Positions 1 through 6,240 of a stretch of 8,252 nt of DNA are shown one piece after another (position 1 is the first letter of the stretch; every line of letters starts with the position of its first letter). The notes below the pieces were generated by a model. That model was not told the DNA's origin. It saw nothing but the letters and a program-made list of their open reading frames with translations, and ran no database searches. The DNA is from an uncultured Collinsella sp. (GTDB lineage: Bacteria; Actinomycetota; Coriobacteriia; Coriobacteriales; Coriobacteriaceae). The stretch covers positions 1-8,252 of the forward strand of contig URYA01000065.1 of the NCBI GenBank assembly GCA_900551975.1, in the 5' to 3' direction. A program made the position numbers and the translations under genes.

Positions 1-1548
1 GCAGAAGACCAGGTCATGCTCGAGCGCGGCGGGGCTGCAGTCGGCAGGAACCTCGGTGTAGGTGCGGCTCGCCAGCGCCAGCACGCGCAGGGCCTCGTCG
101 GCCATGGCCTTGTTGGCTGCCACGAGCTCGGCGCGGCGCTCCTCAGTCAGCGGAACGACCTTCTCACCGTCATAGATGTGGGTGCACAGGCCGATCACCA
201 CGTCGGGCGCGCCCTTGGTGTACTGCTCGTACTCGCCGTCCAGGGTCTCGACGACCACGGACATCATCTTACGGCCCGAGTCGAACGGGGCCTCGCCCAC
301 GCGCGGGTGCTCGGCAGTCAGGCCAGTAAGACCAGCCTTGCCGGCATCGTTGACGAGTGCGCACTCGGTCGGCTCGCCCACGGCCTCGCCCAGCTCCTCG
401 TCCCACTGGGCATCGGAGCACAGCGCCATGCCGGCCAAGAACTTTTCCTTGGGCGCAGCGAGCTCGTGCTTGACGACGGTCATCTTGTTCTGGGTAAGCG
501 TGCCGGTCTTGTCCGAGCAGATGGTCTGCGTGCAGCCGAGCGTCTCGACAGCAGAAAGCTTGCGGATAATCGCCTGGCGCTTGGCCATCTTGGTCACGCC
601 GAGCGAAAGGACGATGGTCACGACGGCGACCAGGCCCTCGGGGATGGCGGCGACGGCGAGCGAGACGGCTACCATAAAGGTGTCAAGCAGGGCAGTCGGG
701 TCGGTAAGGACGTTGCCCACGCCGTGACGGATGATGTCAACGCCAAAGATGACGACGCAGATGACGATAACCATGATGGTAAGGATGCGGCTGAGCTCGG
801 CGAGCTTCACCTGCAACGGCGTGAGCTCTTCCTTGGCCTCGGCCAGGGCGCCGGCGATCTTGCCCATCTCGGTGTTCATGCCGGTGCCGACCACGACGGC
901 GCGACCGCGGCCGTACACCACGGTGGAGCCCATGTAGCACATGTTCTTGCGGTCGCCGAGCGGCACGTCGTCGGTGCCCGCAGCAAGCTCAATCACGTTG
1001 GCATGCTTCTCGACCGGCACGGACTCGCCGGTCAGTGCGGCCTCTTCGATCTTCATCGTGGCGCTCTCGAGGACGCGGCAGTCGGCCGGGACGGAGTCGC
1101 CCGCCTCGAGCATGAGGACGTCGCCGGGCACGAGCTCGGCGCTCGGCAGATGCACGAGCTTGCCGTCGCGCAGCACCTTGGACTGCGCCGCGCTCATCTC
1201 CTGCAGGGCCTCGAGGGCCTCCTCGCTCTTGGCTTCCTGGACCACGCCCAGCACCGAGTTGACGATAACGACGAACATGATGATGGCGACGTCGGCAAAG
1301 TCCGCCTCACCCTTGACCATGCCCGTGAGCGCGCTGATGACGGCGGCAACGATCAGCATGATGACCATAGGGTCGGCCATCTGCTCAAAGAAGCGCTTCC
1401 ACAGCGGCGTCTTCTCGGCTTCCTCAAGCTTGTTAGGGCCTGTCTTGGCGAGGCGCGACGACGCCTCGTCGTTGCTCAGGCCGAGGTTCTCATCGACACC
1501 CTGGTCGCTGAGTACCTCCGCCGCGGCGGACAGGTATTCCTTTTGCAT
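1..1548 (-). CDS. Cation-transporting P-type ATPase, P2A (calcium-like) type, N-terminal part, cut by window edge
   Basis: This is an ion pump of the cytoplasmic membrane that uses ATP, probably to export Ca2+ or a similar divalent cation. 516 codons are visible out of the roughly 870-900 usual for the family; the gene continues past position 1. Visible in order: actuator motif LTGES (residues 172-176), membrane segments near 58-76, 82-103, 255-273 and 288-312, the PEGL motif in M4 (303-306, with E304 at the place of SERCA E309), the phosphorylation motif DKTGTLT with D346, and the nucleotide-binding motif KGAPD (445-449). The spacing E304 to D346 is the same 42 residues as in SERCA. The M5 and M6 ligands that would settle ion specificity lie outside the window. 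The ATG at 1548 is chosen because AGGAGGGG (1556-1563) lies 7 nt upstream. The gene is divergent from pyk. Its ribosome binding site is inside a strong hairpin (see 1556-1657), which suggests translational control. The P2A family call is firm; the ion is inferred. Confidence 0.93.
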   Translation of the reverse strand, partial: MQKEYLSAAAEVLSDQGVDENLGLSNDEASSRLAKTGPNKLEEAEKTPLWKRFFEQMADPMVIMLIVAAVISALTGMVKGEADFADVAIIMFVVIVNSVLGVVQEAKSEEALEALQEMSAAQSKVLRDGKLVHLPSAELVPGDVLMLEAGDSVPADCRVLESATMKIEEAALTGESVPVEKHANVIELAAGTDDVPLGDRKNMCYMGSTVVYGRGRAVVVGTGMNTEMGKIAGALAEAKEELTPLQVKLAELSRILTIMVIVICVVIFGVDIIRHGVGNVLTDPTALLDTFMVAVSLAVAAIPEGLVAVVTIVLSLGVTKMAKRQAIIRKLSAVETLGCTQTICSDKTGTLTQNKMTVVKHELAAPKEKFLAGMALCSDAQWDEELGEAVGEPTECALVNDAGKAGLTGLTAEHPRVGEAPFDSGRKMMSVVVETLDGEYEQYTKGAPDVVIGLCTHIYDGEKVVPLTEERRAELVAANKAMADEALRVLALASRTYTEVPADCSPAALEHDLVFC

Positions 1549-1555
1549 ATAGAGT

Positions 1556-1657
1556 CCCCTCCTGGGATTCGGGCCACTCAGCAGATTGATGCCCGATCAT
1601 AATTCCCAGGAGAAGGGCAAGGGCTCATCAAGGCTGCCGTGCTGAGCGGCAGTTGAT
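1556..1657 (-). ncRNA. Candidate structured 5' leader of the ATPase mRNA: two hairpins with kissing loops, RBS sequestered
   Basis: Read on the ATPase mRNA (minus strand). Hairpin 1 (1657-1627) has stem AUCAA+CUGCCG pairing with CGGCAG+UUGAU, an intervening CC bulge and the 7-nt loop CUCAGCA. Hairpin 2 has an outer stem of CUCCUGGGA (1612-1604) with UCCCAGGAG (1567-1559), extendable by two G-U pairs and one G-C pair so that the whole AGGAGGGG ribosome binding site is paired. Its inner stem is UCGGGC (1596-1591) with GCCCGA (1574-1569). Its 16-nt loop contains UGCUGAG (1583-1577), the exact complement of the hairpin 1 loop, so a 7-bp kissing interaction is possible. All pairings were read directly from the bases. 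That it acts as a switch, thermosensor or ion sensor is inference. I do not recognise a known class. The same symmetry exists on the plus strand, but the position directly over the ATPase start favours this orientation. Confidence 0.5.
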
Positions 1658-1666
1658 AGTGGAGCT

Positions 1667-1696
1667 ATGGTACCCCAAAGCGGCGGGTCTAGCCAA
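1667..1696 (-). promoter_or_regulatory. Weak candidate promoter for the ATPase gene
   Basis: On the minus strand TTGGCT (1696-1691) and TACCAT (1672-1667) are separated by 18 bp. Each box matches its sigma-70 consensus at only 4 of 6 positions. The support is positional: the start would fall near 1660, only a few bases before the first leader hairpin begins at 1657. Other weak boxes cannot be excluded. Confidence 0.3.
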
Positions 1697-1760
1697 AACA
1701 TTCCATCTGGAAACACGGCACAGGCGCAACGGTGCAGACAGTGTGATGCTCAAGATTGAT

Positions 1761-1770
1761 AAAACGTTTT
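1761..1770. promoter_or_regulatory. Short perfect palindrome AAAACGTTTT, possible LacI-family operator
   Basis: A 10-bp perfect palindrome centred on CG lies in the divergent ATPase/pyk spacer. LacI/CcpA-type regulators bind CG-centred palindromes flanked by A/T, so this could be a carbon-responsive operator. The symmetry stops after 10 bp, and such a short A/T-rich palindrome can occur by chance. It lies about 150 bp upstream of the pyk -10 box, which is far for a simple repressor. Confidence 0.2.
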
Positions 1771-1875
1771 TTCTTCGGCGCATCATCGAACTAAAATATC
1801 GCCCAGATAGCAGCGGTTAGAACGGTTGGTAAAGTTTTTGCATATACCGTTTTTCCGCAAAAAAATGAACTTCTA

Positions 1876-1927
1876 ATTCGGCATACGGTCGATTTTTTGG
1901 GGTATTCGGTCGCCATTTCGTTATAAT
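1876..1927 (+). promoter_or_regulatory. pyk promoter with repeated ATTCGG/ATACGG half-sites
   Basis: A perfect TATAAT -10 box lies at 1922-1927, predicting a start near 1934 and a leader of roughly 57 nt. No good -35 box is present at 17 bp; the nearest is TTGGGG at 1897-1902 with a 19-bp spacer. The weak -35 suggests an activator. The same stretch carries three similar hexamers in direct orientation: ATTCGG (1876-1881), ATACGG (1883-1888) and ATTCGG (1904-1909). The longer units ATACGGTCG (1883-1891) and ATTCGGTCG (1904-1912) are exactly 21 bp apart, two helical turns. The -10 is firm; the operator role is inferred. Confidence 0.6.
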
Positions 1928-1990
1928 CATCTCAGTTTTATTTCTTATGGTTTATCTATCAGCGCAAGACGATGTCAGATGGAGGTCTGA

Positions 1991-3451
1991 ATGTACAAGC
2001 GCACCAAGATTGTATGCACCATGGGTCCCGCCTGCGATAGCGACGAGACCATCCGCGAGATGATCAAGGCGGGCATGAACGTCGCCCGTTTTAACTTCTC
2101 GCACGGCTCCTACGACGAGCACCACGGTCGCATCGAGCGCGTCCGTCGTATTTCCAAGGAGCTCGGTCTGCCCGTCGGCATCCTGCTCGACACCAAGGGC
2201 CCCGAGGTCCGCACCGGCCTTTTGGTCGACGGCAAGAAGGTTGCCGTCAAGACCGGCGACAAGATCGTCGTCACCGCTCAGCCCACGTCCGAGGATTTCC
2301 ACGGCACCGCTGAGCACATCTCCCTCGACTACCTGGCTCTGCCCTCCGAGGTCGAGAAGGGCTCCCTTATCCTGATCGACGACGGCCTGGTTGCCCTCGA
2401 GGTCGAGTCCGTCGACGGCCAGGACATGACCTGTGTCGTCAAGAACGACGGCCTGATCGGCGAGCGCAAGGGCGTCAACATGCCCAACGTCAACATCTCG
2501 TTGCCCGCCATCACCGAGCGCGATCGTCAGGACATCCTCTTTGGCCTGACCGAGAACATCGACTACATCGCCGCTTCCTTCATCCGTGACGGCGAGTCCG
2601 TCCGCGGCATCCGCGAGCTTTGCCGCGAGAACGGTGGCGAGCACGTGACGATCTTCCCGAAGATCGAGTGCGCCCTGGGCGTCGAGAACTTCGACGAGAT
2701 CCTCGAGGCTTCCGACGGCATCATGGTCGCCCGTGGCGACCTGGGCATCGAGATCAAGCCCGAGCTCGTTCCGCACATCCAGAAGGAGATCATCGCCAAG
2801 TGCAACGCGGCCTACAAGCCCGTTATCACCGCTACGCAGATGCTCGACTCCATGCAGCAGAACCCGCGCCCGACGCGCGCCGAGGTTGCCGACGTTGCTA
2901 ACGCCATTTACGACGGCACCGACGCCGTTATGCTGTCCGGCGAGTCCGCTGCCGGTAAGTACCCGGTCGAGGCCGTCAAGATGCAGGCCAGCATTGCTCT
3001 CGAGACCGAGAAGTACCTCCCGGCTCACGCTCCGCTCGAGGTTCCGGCCGATGCTCACGGCACCCGCGTCGTCAACAACGTTGTGGGTATGTCCGCTGTG
3101 AACATGGCTACCACCGTTGGCGCCAAGTGCATCACCGTGCCGACGACCACCGGTCGTACCGCTCGCCTGATCTCGCACTTCCGTCCCAACATGCCGATCT
3201 GCGCGTTCTCCCGCCACGAGTGGGCCGTCCAGCAAATGATTATGTACTGGGGCGTTATCCCGCACCAGGCCGAGATTACCCAGGGCACCGTCAACGGCAC
3301 GATCGTCAAGGCGATCGAGACCGCTAAGGAGCTCGGCTACGTCGAGGCCGGCGATCTGACCGTCGCCACCGCCGGCGATCCCCGCATGAGCGTCCAGCTC
3401 GAGGACAAGGTCTCCTCGACCAACGTCGCTTACGTCGCTCAGGTGCGCTAA
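1991..3451 (+). CDS. pyk: Pyruvate kinase
   Basis: The enzyme catalyses the last step of glycolysis, phosphoenolpyruvate + ADP to pyruvate + ATP, in the cytoplasm. At 486 residues it has normal length. Visible parts: N-terminal start of the barrel (KIVCTMGPA, 6-14), substrate and K+ site residues R33, N35, S37 and D67, the sequence DTKGPE (67-72) leading into the B domain (about 71-168), catalytic K224 and E226 in FPKIE, Mg ligand D250 in ARGDLG, ITATQML (279-285), and the conserved helix RAEVADVANAIYDGTDAVML (296-315). The glutamate at position 72 (GPE rather than GPK) points to a K+-dependent enzyme. The C-terminal domain starts near 345 and includes a TTTGRTAR loop (385-392), resembling the effector-binding loop of FBP-activated enzymes; the allosteric effector is inferred. 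The ATG at 1991 follows GGAGGT (1981-1986) at normal spacing. The gene has its own promoter and a strong terminator, so it is probably monocistronic. The stop is TAA. Confidence 0.98.
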   Translation: MYKRTKIVCTMGPACDSDETIREMIKAGMNVARFNFSHGSYDEHHGRIERVRRISKELGLPVGILLDTKGPEVRTGLLVDGKKVAVKTGDKIVVTAQPTSEDFHGTAEHISLDYLALPSEVEKGSLILIDDGLVALEVESVDGQDMTCVVKNDGLIGERKGVNMPNVNISLPAITERDRQDILFGLTENIDYIAASFIRDGESVRGIRELCRENGGEHVTIFPKIECALGVENFDEILEASDGIMVARGDLGIEIKPELVPHIQKEIIAKCNAAYKPVITATQMLDSMQQNPRPTRAEVADVANAIYDGTDAVMLSGESAAGKYPVEAVKMQASIALETEKYLPAHAPLEVPADAHGTRVVNNVVGMSAVNMATTVGAKCITVPTTTGRTARLISHFRPNMPICAFSRHEWAVQQMIMYWGVIPHQAEITQGTVNGTIVKAIETAKELGYVEAGDLTVATAGDPRMSVQLEDKVSSTNVAYVAQVR

Positions 3452-3479
3452 ATCGCACTTGCAAGCACACTTGCATTGC

Positions 3480-3517
3480 AAAGGGCCCGGAAGGCTTTGC
3501 CTTCCGGGCCCTTTTTT
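3480..3517 (+). terminator. Strong intrinsic terminator after pyk
   Basis: A perfect 16-bp stem (3480-3495 with 3499-3514) closed by a TTT loop is followed directly by further T residues to 3517. It starts 28 nt after the pyk stop codon. On the minus strand the stem is followed by few T residues, so it would be a poorer terminator for the convergent gene at 3655-4503. Confidence 0.95.
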
Positions 3518-3531
3518 AGGACCTACTTCAT

Positions 3532-3658
3532 ATGCCGCTTCATCGATTTGTGATCAGTCGCGAACCTTTCCGATGCCGAGCGTACCACCGAAGATGCCCT
3601 GCGACGGGAGCTGTTGGTCAATTGGGATGAACTGTTCACCGTTAAGCCGGCCGGCTAG
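3532..3658 (+). pseudogene. Possible remnant or frameshifted small gene, unknown function
   Basis: Frame 3554-3658 reads as a plausible protein tail of 34 residues (it contains LSDAERTTEDALRRELLV and then NWDELFTVKPAG) ending in TAG, but it has no start codon and a TGA just upstream at 3551-3553. An ATG at 3532 preceded by AGGA (3518-3521) opens a different frame whose first residues also look reasonable (MPLHRFVISRE). One single-base shift around 3555-3575 would join them into a protein of about 40 residues. Its TAG (3656-3658) overlaps the TAG of the convergent phospholipase-like gene in the tetranucleotide CTAG, a compact arrangement typical of real convergent genes. It starts only 14 bp after the pyk terminator, with no visible promoter. 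I do not recognise the sequence. It could also be non-coding spacer. Confidence 0.25.
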
Positions 3659-4503
3659 CAGCTAGCAATCAGGGGGACTGCGGGAACGCCAGAAGCAGCA
3701 ACGCGAGTCGCAAATCCCGCCTCGGTCAGCTCGATGACCTCGGTAAACGTTGCGTCGAAAAACTCCTCGGTTAGCAGGCGGTATGGCGGATGGTCGGGCT
3801 CGCCGGGGTTTTCGCGTACAATCTCGTGCATGACGCCGATGGTCTTGAGCACATATTCTTTATGGATGGGATACTGCCCAAAACGCGTCGCAGCGGTATA
3901 CAGGCGATCGGTCGCACGCGGGATGGAAACAATGCCCAGCGTCTTGCCAAACCAGTCAAAGTCGCCTTGCTTTTTAATGCGGAACTCCTCGCACGGCTTG
4001 CCGGCGTGCGCCTCCAGGTACTGATTCACGCGCGTATTCCATACGGTATCGGCCACCAGATGCGACCAGACACCAAGTGTCAAATCGAGCAACGACTGTG
4101 CCACATCTTCGGACGCAAGCGAGAACTCACAGGCGCCGGGACCGGCAACCGGCTCGGCATCCTTGTAGCGCTGGGGATAGTGCACGCGGTTCAGCCGCTC
4201 GCGTTCCTCGATAATCGAGGTCGCCGCGGCCGGCGCACCGATGGGCGAACTTTTAAGCAACGGTGCCACATAGGTATCCCAGAACTCATGCTCACGAGGC
4301 TTAGGGATGGGCTCAGGCTTGGCAAAGTGCGTAATGCGGTACGGAATGGGATCGGCGATGCCAGGGACCATATAGCCCACGAAGATATCCGGAACCACGC
4401 AGCCAAACAAAAAGGCATTGCGGTCGCGCACGCTATTGGCAAGCGCACCGGTGCGCTCCAGCAAACGCTCCGTCTGAGCGATATGAATGTTCCAGCTTGG
4501 CAT
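3655..4503 (-). CDS. Zinc-dependent phospholipase C-like family protein
   Basis: The protein resembles the alpha-helical zinc-dependent phospholipase C-like family common in anaerobic Firmicutes and Actinobacteria, whose substrate is generally unknown. With the start at 4503 it has 282 residues. Candidate metal ligands are H7 in the N-terminal MPSWNIH, D39 in VVPDIF, H59, and H148/D152 in WSHLVADTVWN; H166 is a further candidate. No signal peptide or membrane segment is visible, so it is probably cytoplasmic, unlike the secreted clostridial toxins. An in-frame ATG at 4515 would add MGVA. I prefer 4503 because family members tend to begin with MP and because a G-rich stretch precedes it, but neither start has a strong ribosome binding site. 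A possible -10 box TATAGT lies at 4534-4529 without a good -35. It follows cbiO by about 80 bp on the same strand and may be a separate unit. Family assignment is moderate; enzymatic activity is unproven. Confidence 0.8.
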   Translation of the reverse strand: MPSWNIHIAQTERLLERTGALANSVRDRNAFLFGCVVPDIFVGYMVPGIADPIPYRITHFAKPEPIPKPREHEFWDTYVAPLLKSSPIGAPAAATSIIEERERLNRVHYPQRYKDAEPVAGPGACEFSLASEDVAQSLLDLTLGVWSHLVADTVWNTRVNQYLEAHAGKPCEEFRIKKQGDFDWFGKTLGIVSIPRATDRLYTAATRFGQYPIHKEYVLKTIGVMHEIVRENPGEPDHPPYRLLTEEFFDATFTEVIELTEAGFATRVAASGVPAVPLIASC

Positions 4504-4544
4504 AGCCACCCCCATAAAAACCTGGATAACTATACCATCACGGC

Positions 4545-4562
4545 AAAGCCGCGCGGGCGGCT
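4545..4562 (-). terminator. Weak hairpin after cbiO, possible terminator
   Basis: On the minus strand AGCCGC and GCGGCT form a 6-bp G/C-rich stem with a 4-nt loop, followed by only TTT (shared with the stem end). It lies about 20 nt after the cbiO stop. The short T run makes it a weak terminator at best, so read-through into the phospholipase-like gene is possible. Confidence 0.3.
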
Positions 4563-4582
4563 ACGCACGCTCTACGCAGCAA

Positions 4583-5353
4583 CTAGTCCGTAGCACCGCT
4601 TTCGGTTCCATACGACGGCGAAGGTGCCTCGACCACATGGTGATATCGATCGATATAGATTGCACGGGCACCCAGGCGTCGCACCAAATCCTGGTGATGC
4701 GTGCTCATCAAGACCGTCTTACCCGCCGCGACGTAGGCCAGCAAGAAGTTGACCACGATGTCGCATGAATCCTCGTCGAGTCCATTGGTAGGCTCGTCGA
4801 GGACCAAGATATCCGGGTTCATCGACACCACCGCAGCCAGCGCAACGCGTTTCTTTTGCCCGCCCGAGAGCTGATAGGGAGAGGCATCGGCAAGGTCGAC
4901 AACCTGAAACAGCCCCATGGCATCGCGCACGCGGCGCTCGAGCTCGTCTGCCGGCAGCCCCATCTGCGCGGGACCAAAAGCAACTTCCTCGCCCACCGTA
5001 GCGCAGAACAGCTGAGCATCGGCATTCTGGAACACAAAACCTACGCGCTGATGAAAACGCTGAGCGGCCGCGGAATCCTTTAGAAACGCCGCATCGATCA
5101 CGTGCCCGTCAAACAGGTATGCCCCTGCGTCCGCGAGCTCAAGGCCGTTGATAAGGCGCATGATCGTCGTCTTGCCACAACCGTTAGGACCAAGCAGAGC
5201 AACGAGTTCACCACGATCCACCTGCAGCGAAACGCCGTCGACCACCGTATGACCCGCATAGGAAAACACCACGTCGCGAAACTCGATGAGCGGCGTGGTC
5301 TCGGCGCCGGCAGCACCGCTCGCGCACATCGCGCCATTTGTATCGTTTGTCAA
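4583..5353 (-). CDS. cbiO: ATP-binding protein of the CbiMQO/NikMQO metal importer
   Basis: This is the ATPase subunit of an energy-coupling factor transporter; it hydrolyses ATP on the cytoplasmic side to power metal uptake through CbiQ and CbiM. It has 256 residues, in the usual range. Motifs: Walker A GPNGCGKT (55-62, K61), Q-loop Q109 in VFQNADAQLF, which is typical of CbiO/EcfA proteins, ABC signature LSGGQKKR (162-169), Walker B ILVLDE with E187, D-loop GLD (191-193) and switch histidine H219 in STHHQDL. The start is a TTG at 5353, chosen because AGGGAAGGG (5361-5369) lies 7 nt upstream; the first in-frame ATG, at codon 9 (5329), has no ribosome binding site. It starts 44 bp after the cbiQ stop, third in the operon. 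The function is clear. The transported ion (Ni or Co) cannot be read from this subunit; the operator upstream of cbiM favours nickel. Confidence 0.95.
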   Translation of the reverse strand: MTNDTNGAMCASGAAGAETTPLIEFRDVVFSYAGHTVVDGVSLQVDRGELVALLGPNGCGKTTIMRLINGLELADAGAYLFDGHVIDAAFLKDSAAAQRFHQRVGFVFQNADAQLFCATVGEEVAFGPAQMGLPADELERRVRDAMGLFQVVDLADASPYQLSGGQKKRVALAAVVSMNPDILVLDEPTNGLDEDSCDIVVNFLLAYVAAGKTVLMSTHHQDLVRRLGARAIYIDRYHHVVEAPSPSYGTESGATD

Positions 5354-5397
5354 AACGTCGCCCTTCCCTACTCACATCGACGGTTCGACCGCCCGCG

Positions 5398-6240
5398 CTA
5401 CAGCACCGCGCACAACACGGCGAGCAGCACCACAACGGCCGCGTAAACGGCATCGCGCCAGCCAAACCCGGCGCGCGCGGGAGCCGGATACGCACCGGCA
5501 AAGCCGCGGCAAAGCATAGCCTCGTCCATCGCGCGGCTGCATTCCATCGCCTTGATAAAGGTCATGCCCATGATACCCGCGATCGAATCGGTACGCGAAA
5601 ATCCCTCAGGCGCACGGCCAACGCTGCGCAGCATGACCGATTCGCACAGATTGTGCGCCGTGCGACCCAGCACCTCGATGTGCTTGAGCGCCATATCAAA
5701 CGTAAAGATGACCTCGTCGGGCAGATGTAGCGTCTTGAGCGCCGCCGACATGCGGCTCCAGGTAAGCGTCCACGAAACGCCCAGCACGAGCGACACGTTA
5801 ATGAACGTCTTAAGCGCAATTTTGAGCATGGCGCCCGTAGCGGAAGCGCCCAGCAGCAGGGCAGGCAGCGCCAGAACCACTGCGAGCCCCGTGGCGCCGA
5901 GCGCCGGTACAATGGTCGCACGCAGCCCGCGTGCGGGGCGCACCGCGACCAGCACCAGCGCGATAGCCGCCATCAACATGAGGTACAGCGGGCTCTGCGT
6001 CAGACACACGCATAGAACGCAGACGAACATCCCCACCAGGCGCACCGGAGCCGAAACGCAAGAAAGGGCGCGGTCGACCATCGACCCGCCCTCGTGCGCG
6101 CCTCCACCCAGGCGAACCCGCTCAAGCAGGCTCGCCAGGTGCAGGACGTTCTTTTGCATCACACGATGCCGAGCCCCCACGGGCTCGTAACGCTGCTCGA
6201 CCGCAAGCCAGCTAGGCAGCTCGGCTATTGCCATGAGCAC
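5398..6240 (-). CDS. cbiQ: Transmembrane coupling protein CbiQ (EcfT type) of the metal importer
   Basis: CbiQ is the membrane protein that links the metal-binding CbiM to the ATPase CbiO. It has 280 residues. After a cytoplasmic N-terminus of about 60 residues (LPSWLAVEQRYEP near 8-20), hydrophobic segments lie around 66-80, 86-100, 112-132, 140-160 and, at the end, 264-280. The two coupling motifs of EcfT proteins, which dock onto the ATPase, are visible as MLRSVGR (203-209) and AMLCRGF (241-247). The start is a GTG at 6240 with AAGGA (6246-6250) 5 nt away; an ATG two codons later (6234) is possible but its spacing is long. The start lies inside cbiM, overlapping its end by 29 bp, so translation is probably coupled. 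The sequence between the N-terminus and the coupling motifs diverges strongly, as is usual for this subunit. Confidence 0.92.
   Translation of the reverse strand: MLMAIAELPSWLAVEQRYEPVGARHRVMQKNVLHLASLLERVRLGGGAHEGGSMVDRALSCVSAPVRLVGMFVCVLCVCLTQSPLYLMLMAAIALVLVAVRPARGLRATIVPALGATGLAVVLALPALLLGASATGAMLKIALKTFINVSLVLGVSWTLTWSRMSAALKTLHLPDEVIFTFDMALKHIEVLGRTAHNLCESVMLRSVGRAPEGFSRTDSIAGIMGMTFIKAMECSRAMDEAMLCRGFAGAYPAPARAGFGWRDAVYAAVVVLLAVLCAVL

Larger units (their letters stand above)
1549..1990. other. Divergent intergenic region between the ATPase and pyk
   Basis: This 442-bp spacer has no convincing coding frame. Its left part (1556-1700) belongs to the ATPase leader and possible promoter; its right part (1876-1990) holds the pyk promoter and leader. 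The middle is A/T-rich and contains the palindrome at 1761-1770. It also contains a 7-bp inverted repeat, TTTTTGC (1835-1841) and GCAAAAA (1857-1863), separated by 15 bp, whose role I cannot assign. Confidence 0.7.

Noticed and set aside
16..1602. 528-codon open frame on the plus strand opposite the ATPase gene
   Set aside because: Its composition (rich in H, G, A, L, D, R without domains) is that of an antisense frame kept open by NNC/NNG codon bias. The minus strand carries unmistakable P-type ATPase motifs.
1556..1690. yybP-ykoY (manganese) riboswitch upstream of the ATPase
   Set aside because: The sequence CUUUGGGGUACC (1680-1669 on the minus strand) superficially resembles the start of that motif, but the GGGGAGUA core and the second conserved loop are missing.
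1952..3481. 509-codon open frame on the minus strand opposite pyk
   Set aside because: Same effect: low-complexity antisense translation with no recognisable domain, running through a textbook pyruvate kinase and into its terminator.
3790..4593. 267-codon open frame on the plus strand opposite the phospholipase-like gene and the cbiO end
   Set aside because: It spans a gene boundary on the other strand and has no family motif; the minus strand frame has the conserved histidine and aspartate motifs.
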